A DNA stretch of 7,724 bases from an uncultured Pseudomonadota bacterium (GCA_913040875.1 CAJWHX010000149.1:1-7724); one strand, 5' to 3'. Numbered from the stretch's first letter, positions 1 to 6,550 are shown. Program-made: numbers and translations. Notes: generated by a model not told the origin, from the sequence alone.

Positions 1-866
1 CCAGTCAAAGTGCGAAGATGATCCCAGCGGACAAAACGTTCTATGCCGTGAGAGATGTGACCAGTACCGTTTCCTCTCTGCCACTCATCACAGGTTCAAT
101 CATCTCAAAGAAGGCGTCGGAAGGACTCTCTGCACTTATTTTGGATATTAAAGTCGGCTCGGCGGCGTTTATGAAAACCGTTGAAGAGGCAGAGGCCTTA
201 GCACACAGTATGATTGAAACCGCTCAAGGCTTGGGTGTACAAACCAGAGCACTGCTCTCCTGGATGGAGAATCCAATTGGGACGATGACTGGAAATGCAT
301 TGGAAATCCAAGAGTCGATTGACATCCTAAATGGCGGAGGACCTGAAGACTCGGTCGCCATCACAGCCCTTCTAGGAGCTCATCTTTTAGAAATGACCGG
401 TAAGGCAACGTCCGTAGAAGAAGGGGAAATGATGCTCCGAGAATCATGGAAGGATGGTAGCGCCATGGCTGCTTTTAAAACCATGCTGCGCAATCATCAT
501 GTTGATGGTACAGTAGTTGAGGCTTTATGTACTCAGCCAACTTCGGTATTACCGCAGGCTCATCATCAGACTCCACTTAAAGCCAACAAGTCAGGATTCA
601 TTGAATCTATCGATGGCATGTCTGTAGCATTGCTGGGACTAAAAATGAAAGCCGGTAGAGCCAAAGTTGGTGATATCATTGATCCAGCTGTCGGTGTTGA
701 ATTACTCAAACAACCGGGAGATCGTATTGATTCTGGGGAAGCTTGGTGCATCGTTCACCATAATGATCCATTGGACCCCACATGGTCTGAAATGAAAGCT
801 AAATTCATTCAGGTTGTAGATTCAAAACCAGCTGCAAAGTCTCGAGTGATCAAAGTCGTCCGGTAA
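1..866 (+). CDS. deoA: Thymidine phosphorylase, C-terminal portion (5' end outside window)
   Basis: This enzyme splits thymidine (or uridine) with phosphate to give the free base and deoxyribose-1-phosphate, in cytoplasmic pyrimidine salvage. The frame is open to the left edge, reading SQSAK before the first visible ATG at 18, so that ATG is internal. About 150 N-terminal residues, including the glycine-rich phosphate-binding part, are missing. Numbering from the ATG, the conserved block YAVRDVTSTVSSLPLITGSIISKK carries R12, S27 and K31, whose spacing matches the E. coli DeoA substrate-binding residues R171, S186 and K190. LDIKVGSAAFM (about 42-52) is the next family block. The C-terminal alpha/beta part holds GRAKVGDIIDPAVGVELL (about 214-231), matching the family's GRxxxxDxIDxxVG segment. 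It ends with TAA at 864. Its 3' neighbour is convergent, so nothing visible is cotranscribed downstream. A pyrimidine-nucleoside phosphorylase (Pdp) is the alternative, and the missing N-terminus limits that choice. Confidence 0.93.
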   Translation, partial: SQSAKMIPADKTFYAVRDVTSTVSSLPLITGSIISKKASEGLSALILDIKVGSAAFMKTVEEAEALAHSMIETAQGLGVQTRALLSWMENPIGTMTGNALEIQESIDILNGGGPEDSVAITALLGAHLLEMTGKATSVEEGEMMLRESWKDGSAMAAFKTMLRNHHVDGTVVEALCTQPTSVLPQAHHQTPLKANKSGFIESIDGMSVALLGLKMKAGRAKVGDIIDPAVGVELLKQPGDRIDSGEAWCIVHHNDPLDPTWSEMKAKFIQVVDSKPAAKSRVIKVVR

Positions 867-1001
867 ATTCAACCATATACCCATATACCCATATACCGGT
901 GCAAAACACTCAACCTCAGTATATTTTTGTATACAACTTTGGCATAACGATGAATTCATCGCAATTGCTCTCTTCCGAGTTCATTCACCGGTCAACCTTA
1001 A
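867..1001. other. Convergent intergenic spacer with a 14-bp palindrome
   Basis: These 135 bp separate the deoA stop (+) from the stop of the zinc-ribbon gene (-). The spacer holds the tandem repeat listed separately, a 10-bp palindrome TTGTATACAA at 927-936 and a perfect 14-bp palindrome CGATGAATTCATCG at 948-961. It also holds a 7-bp inverted pair, ACCGGTG at 895-901 and CACCGGT at 986-992. Both genes should end transcription here, but no hairpin is followed by a clear U-tract on either strand, so I do not call a terminator. Confidence 0.6.
873..896. repeat. Three perfect tandem copies of an 8-bp unit
   Basis: The unit CCATATAC occurs three times head to tail at 873-880, 881-888 and 889-896, starting 7 nt after the deoA stop codon. 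It is a microsatellite-like repeat in the convergent spacer and no function can be assigned. Copy number may vary between strains through slippage. Confidence 0.9.
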
Positions 1002-1184
1002 TTACAGAGTCCAGGGTTTCTTAGGCGAAATAAGAAATTTTCGCAGTGTGTTTCTTGCAACTTTGATTGAACACCTCGAACAGTATGGATTCAAGTCCAA
1101 TGGTGTCATGACATCGCCTTGCATTCGTATAAAGGTCTTCTTGCATTTGGGACAGACACATTGTACAGGTTTAATATAAGCCAT
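1002..1184 (-). CDS. Small zinc-ribbon-like protein, 60 aa, function unknown
   Basis: I do not recognise a named family. The protein has two cysteine pairs. CVCPKCKK near residues 9-16 gives CxC and CxxC combinations, and YCSRC at about 35-39 gives a CxxC. This is the usual layout of a four-cysteine zinc ribbon, so one bound zinc is inferred. The linker (FIRMQGDVMTPLDLNP) is polar and compact, and the C-terminus is basic (KVARNTLRKFLISPKKPW), which would suit nucleic-acid contact. The start was chosen at the ATG at 1184 because a GGAG lies 6 nt upstream. In-frame ATGs at 1196 and 1235 would add 4 or 17 residues but lack such a site. It lies 77 bp downstream of rluF on the same strand, so readthrough from rluF is possible. 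The direct repeat GTACGATT x2 (1202-1217) lies in that gap. Confidence 0.65.
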   Translation of the reverse strand: MAYIKPVQCVCPKCKKTFIRMQGDVMTPLDLNPYCSRCSIKVARNTLRKFLISPKKPWTL

Positions 1185-1201
1185 GATGAACTCCATGAGA
1201 T

Positions 1202-1217
1202 GTACGATTGTACGATT
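1202..1217. repeat. Two tandem copies of GTACGATT upstream of the zinc-ribbon gene
   Basis: Perfect direct repeats occupy 1202-1209 and 1210-1217, just ahead of the ribosome-binding site of the 60-aa gene, in the spacer behind rluF. They could be a binding site or slippage; the sequence does not decide. Confidence 0.6.
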
Positions 1218-1261
1218 GCTATATACAGAGTACACGAAGCAAAGACTCGCCGTCGAATTTT

Positions 1262-1978
1262 TTAGTGCTCTTTACTGGAATCGGTCAACAGCTGATTCAG
1301 TACATCCAGTTCCTGATCGGTCAAGTCTCGCCAGTCTCCAATCGGTAGGTCCAAATGGATGTTCATGATGCGCACTCGTTTAAGCGCCACAACATTGTAC
1401 GATAAATACTGACACATTCGGCGTATTTGTCGATTGAGTCCCTGCGTCAAAATAATCCTGAAGGTATGAGAACTCACTTTGTTTACAACACATGGACGCG
1501 TCACTGTGTCTAGAATGGGTACCCCACTGCGCATCTTCTTTAGAAAGTTCTTCGATATCGGCTTGTCCACTCGAACGACATACTCCTTCTCATGATTGTT
1601 TCTAGCCCGCAGGATTTTATTGACGATGTCACCGTCATCCGTCAGTAAAATCAACCCCTCGGATGGTTTGTCTAAACGTCCGATTGGAAATACACGATGA
1701 GGATAGTTCACCGCCTTGATGATATTCCCTTTGACTCTGGAGTCTGTTGTACAGGTAATCCCTACGGGTTTATTGTATGCGATGTAAATATGGGGTCTTT
1801 CATGCGGTGTGACGTCTTTACCATCCACTGCCACTCGATCTCCAACCGTCACCTTCGTCCCAAGTTCCGGCACCTTACCATTGATGGTCACTCTTCCCTG
1901 ATCGATCAGCTTATCCCCCTCTCTTCTAGAGCAAAAGCCAATCTCACTCAAATACTTGTTTATACGAATTGGTTGCAT
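1262..1978 (-). CDS. rluF: 23S rRNA pseudouridine(2604) synthase RluF (RsuA/RluB family)
   Basis: RluF isomerises a uridine of 23S rRNA (U2604 in E. coli, with some action on U2605) to pseudouridine in the peptidyl-transferase region. An N-terminal S4 RNA-binding domain (about residues 3-60: RINKYLSEIGFCSRREGDKLIDQGRVTING) is followed by the catalytic domain. The catalytic aspartate is D103 in the motif GRLDKPSEGLILLT, matching D107 of E. coli RluF. Family blocks NKPVGI (69-74), VFPIGRLDK, NKILRARNNHEKEYVVRVDKPI and QGLNRQIRRMC are all present, and the NHEKEY and VPILDTVT segments favour RluF over RluB or RsuA. At 238 aa it lacks the lysine-rich C-terminal tail of the 290-aa E. coli protein. 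The ATG at 1978 has an AGAGG about 4 nt upstream. It follows the lipoprotein gene by 64 bp on the same strand, with a dyad between them. Confidence 0.93.
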   Translation of the reverse strand: MQPIRINKYLSEIGFCSRREGDKLIDQGRVTINGKVPELGTKVTVGDRVAVDGKDVTPHERPHIYIAYNKPVGITCTTDSRVKGNIIKAVNYPHRVFPIGRLDKPSEGLILLTDDGDIVNKILRARNNHEKEYVVRVDKPISKNFLKKMRSGVPILDTVTRPCVVNKVSSHTFRIILTQGLNRQIRRMCQYLSYNVVALKRVRIMNIHLDLPIGDWRDLTDQELDVLNQLLTDSSKEH

Positions 1979-2002
1979 GGAACCTCTATGTCAACAGAAC
2001 GC

Positions 2003-2029
2003 CGCCAGACTTCATGAATAAGGCTGGCG
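2003..2029 (-). terminator. Possible stem-loop between the lipoprotein gene and rluF
   Basis: CGCCAG at 2003-2008 pairs with CTGGCG at 2024-2029. A mismatched pair then leads to three more inner base pairs around a short AT-rich loop. It begins 14 nt after the stop codon of the minus-strand lipoprotein gene, where a terminator would be expected. On the minus strand the sequence after the stem (GCGTTCTGTTG) has only scattered Ts, so it is either a weak intrinsic terminator or an attenuating structure ahead of rluF. Confidence 0.3.
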
Positions 2030-2042
2030 ACCATCACATGTA

Positions 2043-2582
2043 CTATTGCTTCGTCCAAAGACTCGATATGTACCCAGAGCAAGTACGAATGGACTGACCG
2101 GATTCGGGATCATCTATACATACCAGTTCCATATAGTTCACCATTCGAACCGTTTTATCATCGATGAACACCCCTTCACTATACCCATAGTTGAGTTGAA
2201 CCACACAATTCTGTTCTTGACTGATTTGCTCCACTGGAAAATTCTCTTTCCACTGATCGTATTGCGTTAAAATAGCTGGAACGGAGCACACAAATCTAGC
2301 ATTACCACCGCTGGACCCACACACATCCCAGAGACTTTTATTGTAACTTTGGACCGCATCGATACTGGTAGCACTTGAGTCATACCAGTATCCGGTGTCG
2401 CTATAATTAGCCGTATTGCCAAACTCATAGGTTAGGTTTAAAGAATTTTGAAAGACCCCTGCCGCGGGACAGGCAGAATTAAAATCAGAAGTATACTCTG
2501 ACTCCAACCAAACGCCTTCTGAAACGGAAGGTGAGTATTGGGAGGTACAGCCAAGCAAGGCTATCAAGAATAAGACACGCAT
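2043..2582 (-). CDS. Predicted lipoprotein with six cysteines, 179 aa, function unknown
   Basis: I do not recognise a family. The N-terminus is a very short lipoprotein signal, MRVLFLIALLGC, with lipobox L9-L10-G11-C12, so lipid attachment at C12 and a periplasmic or outer-membrane location are inferred. The mature domain contains six further cysteines (38, 88, 99, 126, 155, 168), enough for three disulfides, and is rich in Tyr, Ser and Asn. The start at 2582 was chosen over the longer frame (ATG at 2708) because it directly precedes the signal sequence, has AGGAG 8 nt upstream, and avoids overlap with the preceding gene. Only 16 nt separate it from the stop of the outer-membrane protein gene upstream, so the two are almost certainly cotranscribed and may act together at the outer membrane. 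Confidence 0.75.
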   Translation of the reverse strand: MRVLFLIALLGCTSQYSPSVSEGVWLESEYTSDFNSACPAAGVFQNSLNLTYEFGNTANYSDTGYWYDSSATSIDAVQSYNKSLWDVCGSSGGNARFVCSVPAILTQYDQWKENFPVEQISQEQNCVVQLNYGYSEGVFIDDKTVRMVNYMELVCIDDPESGQSIRTCSGYISSLWTKQ

Positions 2583-2598
2583 AATTGTTTCTCCTACA

Positions 2599-3813
2599 TT
2601 ACCTTCGTGCGGGACCGAAGTGCCAAGTATAATCCACCCACGGGATAGGTCCGAAAGTGAATCCCTCGGAATACAAAGAGTAATGGGTTGTATCCAACAC
2701 GGGGTCATACAGTGTTGCTGAGTCTACAGCATTGAGAAACACCAAACCAAAATCCCACGTTGCCCTTGGATATCCTTGACTCGCAATCGATTGACCAAAC
2801 CACTGATAACTCTCACTTCGATTGCCGATGAATCGAAACGCCAATGAGTTGATTGATGCTGTGAAAGGACTCCGTCCATCCGCCATGATATCAAGGTTCA
2901 ACAACAGCCAATTTTCTGTCACAACGGCCAAACGATCTGACAATCGTTTGTGTCCAGCAACCATCACTGGATGGGATATGCTACCGTTGGAAAATACTTG
3001 TTCATAGGCAACACCAGTTGCCACAGTCACATGAGAATTGAGGTCTCCATATGTGGCGGAAACAAATCCGATGCTAAGAGGTGCAGTAGGCGTATCGTCG
3101 TCAAATGCTCCTGCAAACGGTAGGAAGAACACCTCCGCGCCCCCTCCAACGTGCCATTTTTCATTGATCTGTTTTGCATATTTCCCTCCTACAATAGACA
3201 CTAAGGGAAATGGAACAGTCGTTCCGACAAGCAAGGTAACGTTGTCAGTAACGCCCAATACTCCAGAGGTAAAAAGCAACTTCTGAGAAACGTACCCTTG
3301 CCCTTGCTGGAGTGGGATCGATGAGGGAGCATATAAGTATCTAGATGCAGCTGGATTTTGAAAGGAAAAATTGCCGACACTGGGAGCAAACTCCGGCTCT
3401 TCATCTACTATGGCTTCCTCATCCTCAACAGGATCAACCACTTCAGTAACCGTCTCTGGCTCCGTCTGAACTTCTGGACCTTGGGTTATCTGTACAATGG
3501 AGGTGATGCTTTGATTTGCAATCTCTTGCACTCCGCCAGAGTCCATGTAAAACCGAATGGAGTCGGTTGATTGTGGAGTCCAAATCAGCAACTGCTGAAA
3601 CTCCACCGAACCTGTTAATACAATACCGTTCGCCAAGGTCATTTGAACAGGCAACATCGACAACGGAGCTTCAGTTGGCTGAAGCTCCTCAGCCAACCCA
3701 TCTGTTTGCACATCAGATTTTTCTATCGGTTGATCTATTGAATCAGCCTCCACAGACGATTCAACCGGTTGGGCTAGACCAACTGTGGATCCAAATAAAA
3801 CAAAGTACAGCAT
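2599..3813 (-). CDS. Predicted outer-membrane beta-barrel-like protein with N-terminal periplasmic segment, 404 aa
   Basis: A signal peptide (MLYFVLFGSTVGLA|QP, likely cleavage after A14) is followed by a variable acidic stretch (about 17-50). Next comes a small beta-rich segment (about 56-110, MTLANGIVLTGSV to SITSIVQI) that could be an SH3-like fold, then a Glu/Asp/Pro/Val linker (about 113-141). The large C-terminal domain (about 147-404) starts with NFSFQNPAASRYLYAPSSIPL and alternates hydrophobic and polar residues with many Gly and aromatics, as transmembrane beta strands do. The NPxAxRYxxAPS opening recalls hypothetical outer-membrane proteins I know from other Gram-negatives; no biochemical role is known to me. 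The C-terminus (FGPARR) lacks the usual terminal aromatic insertion signal. ATG 3813 has GGAG 8 nt upstream; a TTG at 3825 would extend it by four residues but overlaps that site. It heads an operon with the lipoprotein. Confidence 0.72.
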   Translation of the reverse strand: MLYFVLFGSTVGLAQPVESSVEADSIDQPIEKSDVQTDGLAEELQPTEAPLSMLPVQMTLANGIVLTGSVEFQQLLIWTPQSTDSIRFYMDSGGVQEIANQSITSIVQITQGPEVQTEPETVTEVVDPVEDEEAIVDEEPEFAPSVGNFSFQNPAASRYLYAPSSIPLQQGQGYVSQKLLFTSGVLGVTDNVTLLVGTTVPFPLVSIVGGKYAKQINEKWHVGGGAEVFFLPFAGAFDDDTPTAPLSIGFVSATYGDLNSHVTVATGVAYEQVFSNGSISHPVMVAGHKRLSDRLAVVTENWLLLNLDIMADGRSPFTASINSLAFRFIGNRSESYQWFGQSIASQGYPRATWDFGLVFLNAVDSATLYDPVLDTTHYSLYSEGFTFGPIPWVDYTWHFGPARR

Positions 3814-3833
3814 ACATCTCTCCAACTGCGATA

Positions 3834-3863
3834 GATATGTCTAGACAAGTAACTCAGTGCCAA
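3834..3863 (-). promoter_or_regulatory. Weak sigma70-like promoter candidate for the outer-membrane protein operon
   Basis: On the minus strand TTGGCA (3863-3858, five of six bases of the -35 consensus) is followed after 18 bp by CATATC (3839-3834), a poor -10 element. It sits about 20 bp upstream of the ATG at 3813, which would leave a short leader. The -10 is too weak for a firm call. Confidence 0.25.
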
Positions 3864-3926
3864 TATAGTCAATGAATCCAGAATCTCCCATCGATGTAGT
3901 ACCGGATTACAAATCTATGGATCGAA

Positions 3927-4151
3927 CTATTCTTTATACTCGTAATTGTCTCGAACATTCTGACTTATATAGGTTGCCAGTCCGCGCCCCTTTTCTGCGA
4001 GTCGCTTCATCTCTACAATGTGATCTGCACCTGTTGAAGCATTTGAGTAATGGTAAATGTCTCCACCTACCCATTGTACGCGAATACCATCGGCGAGGAT
4101 TTCATAGTTCACTACGCCCGATTCGTTACTTAAATTTTTATATTTGGTCAT
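3927..4151 (-). CDS. Small KTSC-like domain protein, 74 aa
   Basis: The sequence MTKYKNLSNESGVVNYEILADGIRVQWVGGDIYHYS has the layout of KTSC-type domains: a short N-terminal strand, then a hydrophobic strand and GGxxYxYS, followed by a helix. The second half (VEMKRLAEKGRGLATYISQNVRDNY) matches the conserved end of small stand-alone KTSC-like proteins, where the chain is told to stay compact by a Gly-rich turn and a final helix. Molecular role is unknown; KTSC domains are found next to RNA- or DNA-acting domains in some proteins, which does not settle it here. The protein has no signal peptide or membrane segment, so it is probably cytoplasmic. ATG 4151 has AGGAG 6 nt upstream. It has its own promoter candidate in the 74-bp gap behind the PspC gene. 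Confidence 0.75.
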   Translation of the reverse strand: MTKYKNLSNESGVVNYEILADGIRVQWVGGDIYHYSNASTGADHIVEMKRLAEKGRGLATYISQNVRDNYEYKE

Positions 4152-4169
4152 TTTGCTCTCCTATGTGGA

Positions 4170-4181
4170 TGTTCCTGAACA
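4170..4181. promoter_or_regulatory. Operator-like dyad TGTTC-CT-GAACA
   Basis: Five-base perfect inverted arms (TGTTC / GAACA) separated by 2 nt overlap the predicted transcription start of the KTSC-like gene. The position suits a repressor site. No regulator can be named from the sequence. Confidence 0.3.
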
Positions 4182-4208
4182 ATATAATATATTCTGTCCA
4201 TTCGTAAA
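4181..4208 (-). promoter_or_regulatory. Sigma70-like promoter candidate for the KTSC-like gene
   Basis: On the minus strand TTTACG (4208-4203) and TATATT (4186-4181, five of six bases of the -10 consensus) are 16 bp apart. Start of transcription would fall near 4174, giving a leader of roughly 22 nt that contains the AGGAG. A second overlapping TATATT lies just upstream in the same AT-rich run. Confidence 0.4.
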
Positions 4209-4225
4209 ATAAGTTCAACGCAAGA

Positions 4226-4408
4226 TTAGTGGTCCGGCATCAGGAGAGACAACACAAAGTAAATTATTCCTGGTGACCCGAAGCCAAAGAAGAATGACAG
4301 AACAAACACTACTCGAATAACAGTTACATCAATACCTGAGTACCGCGCAAGCCCTGCACACACACCCGAAATTTTTGCTTCACTTGGAACCTTCGCCAAC
4401 TTCCCCAT
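4226..4408 (-). CDS. Stand-alone PspC-domain membrane protein, 60 aa
   Basis: The protein is essentially one PspC domain: AKISGVCAGLARYSGIDVTVIRVVFVLSFFFGFGSPGIIYFVLSLLMPDH. It shows the family's (I/V)xGVCxGLAxYxGID block at about residues 13-27, one long hydrophobic segment (about 31-56) and the closing LxxLLMP. PspC proteins sit in the inner membrane and in enterobacteria help activate the phage-shock response with PspB. Small single-domain members like this occur widely without the rest of a psp operon, and no pspA or pspB is visible here, so a role in envelope stress is only inferred. ATG 4408 has GGGAG 6 nt upstream and was preferred. The ATG at 4438 would add ten residues and has a weaker AGG site. 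Confidence 0.85.
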   Translation of the reverse strand: MGKLAKVPSEAKISGVCAGLARYSGIDVTVIRVVFVLSFFFGFGSPGIIYFVLSLLMPDH

Positions 4409-4438
4409 AACATTCTCCCATGTCAATTTTCCATGCAC

Positions 4439-4518
4439 AGTATACCTAAATGTAGATAATCTTGGCTATCAAATTCCTAAAAATTACGTTAGTGTCTTTA
4501 CTGTAATTCGAGGTGTCT
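4439..4518. promoter_or_regulatory. Divergent promoter region between the PspC gene and the large lipoprotein gene
   Basis: The AT-rich gap must drive transcription both ways. On the minus strand TATACT (4444-4439, five of six bases of a -10 element) lies about 30 bp before the chosen PspC start, with no good -35. On the plus strand TTGGCT (4462-4467) and TACGTT (4485-4490) are 17 bp apart but match consensus only partly. The location is well supported, the exact elements are not. Confidence 0.4.
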
Positions 4519-5676
4519 ATGAATCGTTTCCATCCCACATCACTCAGTATATTTCTGTTTTTGAGCTGCACTCCAAAAAATGATGACTCTGGTCTGGTAG
4601 ACTCAAACATCGCCTCGTGTTTGACCGACGGTACACCGACAGAATCTTTTGAACTTTTTCCGAATCTACCCACTACGCAAATCCATGCGGATATTGCCTT
4701 TGACGGTCAATTAATTTGGACCGTTTTCAACCTACCCAACAACGAGAGTGACTTTGATGTGTATCTTGGAGCCATCGATTGTACTGGGAATGTCGTGGTC
4801 GAGCCACAACAGATACTCAATATACCAGGGCTCAATCAAACCACTCCCCGAATTGCCATATCAAATGACAATATTCTCATTGCAGCGCAGGCGGATAACG
4901 GAAACAGTGCAAACAATCTGTCGATACACCTGTATGTTCAAAGTGTAGATGGGACGTACATCTCCGAGAGAGAATGGACACCAATCATCGACTCTACAGA
5001 AATCGGTAACCGATGGCTCCCCAGTATTTCAGGTGACAGCGACGGGTTTTGGCTAGCGGCAGCGGCAGCCAACGGGGCGCACTTTCAAACGGCTGTACAA
5101 CGGTTGAACTCCGATGGAGAAGATGTCGGATCCCCATTTTGGGTGGGTCCCAACACCTATGCTGTATTTCCAAACATTGATGGTACATCGACAGAATTCG
5201 TTGCCGCTTGGGAGAGTGGAGATGATTCTGTGCAATGGGTAAAGGGCTCTGTAAACGGCGGGGATCCCGACCATATCGAACAGTCAAACTCCAGTTCACC
5301 CAAAGTTCTTTGGAATGGTGGAAATCCCACCGTCTTTGCGAATAGACGCACTCCACTCGCCGTTACCATGAACGATGCACAACTTTCGTTGCTTGGAAAC
5401 TCACACTTTCCAAATGCGGCTGTCGGTTCAACCCATACCTTCATCGGTTACTTTAAAATCCAATCTGGGTATGCAAACGATGTATACATCTCCACTTTGC
5501 TAGATGAAAACATTGCAGAACAGGATCTCTTGATTGAGAACAATACTCCTGCGGCACTCTATCGCCCTGCAGTGACAACTGTTGGTGAGGATTCATTTCT
5601 ACTGGTTTGGTCTGGTGGACAGAATCCAGACTTTATGCTCACTGGACAATTTATCGATTTAACGACCGCTGAATAA
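4519..5676 (+). CDS. Large predicted lipoprotein, beta-propeller-like, 385 aa, function unknown
   Basis: The N-terminus MNRFHPTSLSIFLFLSC is a lipoprotein signal with C17 as the lipidated cysteine; phenylalanine at -3 is a relaxed lipobox. The tether that follows (TPKNDDSGLVDS) is acidic and Ser-rich, as in many deltaproteobacterial and Myxococcota lipoproteins. The rest consists of repeated units of the type 'P-x-I-(A/S)-x-(D/N)...(I/F)-x-(L/V)-A-A/W' followed by 'L..Q...DG', for example TPRIAISNDNILIAAQ, LPSISGDSDGFWLAAA, FPNIDGTSTEFVAAW and RPAVTTVGEDSFLLVW. Such periodic beta units suggest a beta-propeller or beta-sandwich repeat fold exposed outside the inner membrane. ATG 4519 has GAGG 5 nt upstream; the GTG at 4513 overlaps that site. 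The next gene starts 13 nt after its stop, so the two form an operon. No ligand can be deduced. Confidence 0.75.
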   Translation: MNRFHPTSLSIFLFLSCTPKNDDSGLVDSNIASCLTDGTPTESFELFPNLPTTQIHADIAFDGQLIWTVFNLPNNESDFDVYLGAIDCTGNVVVEPQQILNIPGLNQTTPRIAISNDNILIAAQADNGNSANNLSIHLYVQSVDGTYISEREWTPIIDSTEIGNRWLPSISGDSDGFWLAAAAANGAHFQTAVQRLNSDGEDVGSPFWVGPNTYAVFPNIDGTSTEFVAAWESGDDSVQWVKGSVNGGDPDHIEQSNSSSPKVLWNGGNPTVFANRRTPLAVTMNDAQLSLLGNSHFPNAAVGSTHTFIGYFKIQSGYANDVYISTLLDENIAEQDLLIENNTPAALYRPAVTTVGEDSFLLVWSGGQNPDFMLTGQFIDLTTAE

Positions 5677-5689
5677 TCCAAAGAACAAT

Positions 5690-6427
5690 ATGCTGCCCAT
5701 ACTATTTGTCCTGACTGCAGGCTTGTATTCTTCGATTGGACTTGGAGGTGGAAGTACCTACATTGCCTTAATGGTTCTGGTTGGGGTTTCAACCTCAGAA
5801 ATACCAATCACCGCTTTGATTTGTAACATTTGCGTCGTCAGCATCAATCTCCTTCGATATAGGGGAACTCCTTTTCCCTATCGAACGCTGGTTCCGTTGC
5901 TATGTGCATCCATTCCGATGGCCTATCTTGGTGGCCAAATGGAAATCTCACCTGAATTCTTTCAACTACTACTTGGAACGATACTGATCATCAGCGGATT
6001 TTCCATCGGAATTAAAAGAGACCAGGTATCCTTTACCATTCAGATGACACTGATCCACTGCCTCATCATCGGAAGTATTTTGGGTGGACTTGCAGGATTG
6101 GTTGGTATTGGTGGAGGGATATTTCTAATTCCCATATTGCATGCCTACAATATTGAACCGGCTCAGATTGCACGGATTTCATCTGGATTCATATTGTTCA
6201 ACTCCATAGCGGGACTCCTTGGACAGATCGGTAAAATCGACAACTTCCTATTCCCTTTTGGTTTGATGTTACTGGTGATCGCAGTCTTGATTGGTGCGCT
6301 ACTGGGTACCCAACTTCATTTAAAACGCTTAAGTAAAACTCACCTTCAACGAATATCAATGATTTTGATTGTTGGTGTCGGATGTCGATTGCTATTGGAA
6401 AGCTGGAATCATTTTAGTGCCACATAA
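5690..6427 (+). CDS. TauE/SafE (TSUP) family membrane transporter, 245 aa
   Basis: TSUP proteins export or move small sulfur-containing or organic anions such as sulfite, taurine-derived sulfoacetate or thiosulfate across the inner membrane. This one shows the family's internal duplication: a first glycine motif GLGGGSTYIAL at residues 17-27 and a second, GLVGIGGGIFLIPIL, at about 136-150. Each is followed by a long hydrophobic helix and a conserved A(x)xxS/N segment (ITALICN, IARISSGFILFNS). About seven or eight hydrophobic segments can be counted, and the 245-aa length is normal for the family. The substrate cannot be told from sequence. The ATG at 5690 has only a weak purine stretch (AAAGAA) upstream, which fits translational coupling to the lipoprotein gene 13 nt before it. 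No clear intrinsic terminator follows; a 4-bp stem near 6429-6448 is too weak to call. Confidence 0.9.
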   Translation: MLPILFVLTAGLYSSIGLGGGSTYIALMVLVGVSTSEIPITALICNICVVSINLLRYRGTPFPYRTLVPLLCASIPMAYLGGQMEISPEFFQLLLGTILIISGFSIGIKRDQVSFTIQMTLIHCLIIGSILGGLAGLVGIGGGIFLIPILHAYNIEPAQIARISSGFILFNSIAGLLGQIGKIDNFLFPFGLMLLVIAVLIGALLGTQLHLKRLSKTHLQRISMILIVGVGCRLLLESWNHFSAT

Positions 6428-6550
6428 CCTCGAGACCTCCCTTTCCGAGTTTATCACTTATATCCGTTACAATTGGTATTCTAGCCTCTGAAATGTAGAC
6501 CATACAGATAAAGCACATTACATACCAAACAACCATCCAAACACCAAACC
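6428..6550. promoter_or_regulatory. Spacer and probable promoter region ahead of the restriction-modification gene
   Basis: The 123-bp gap ends in a C/A-rich stretch (about 6521-6550) with no Shine-Dalgarno-like purine run before the ATG at 6551. A TTGGTA at 6473-6478 resembles a -35 element, but no good -10 is placed 16-18 bp beyond it. An in-frame stop at 6509 confirms that the gene does not extend far upstream. Confidence 0.35.

Noticed and set aside
873..992. CRISPR-like array
   Set aside because: The repeats are 8 bp and contiguous with no spacers.
1697..2017. A plus-strand 106-aa frame
   Set aside because: It is antisense to the S4 and catalytic domains of rluF, which is a clear gene.
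2583..2708. A 42-residue N-terminal extension of the lipoprotein from ATG 2708
   Set aside because: It would overlap the outer-membrane protein gene and bury the lipoprotein signal inside the protein. The ATG at 2582 has a good AGGAG and directly begins the signal sequence.
3872..4207. A plus-strand 111-aa frame across the KTSC-like gene
   Set aside because: It runs antisense to a gene with a good ribosome-binding site and family-like sequence, and its own translation has no recognisable features.
4994..5444. Several minus-strand frames inside the large lipoprotein gene
   Set aside because: They overlap one another and the lipoprotein frame, and have no signal, motif or ribosome-binding support.
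6429..6448. Hairpin after the TSUP gene as a terminator
   Set aside because: Only about four base pairs (CTCG/CGAG) with a long loop and no T-tract.
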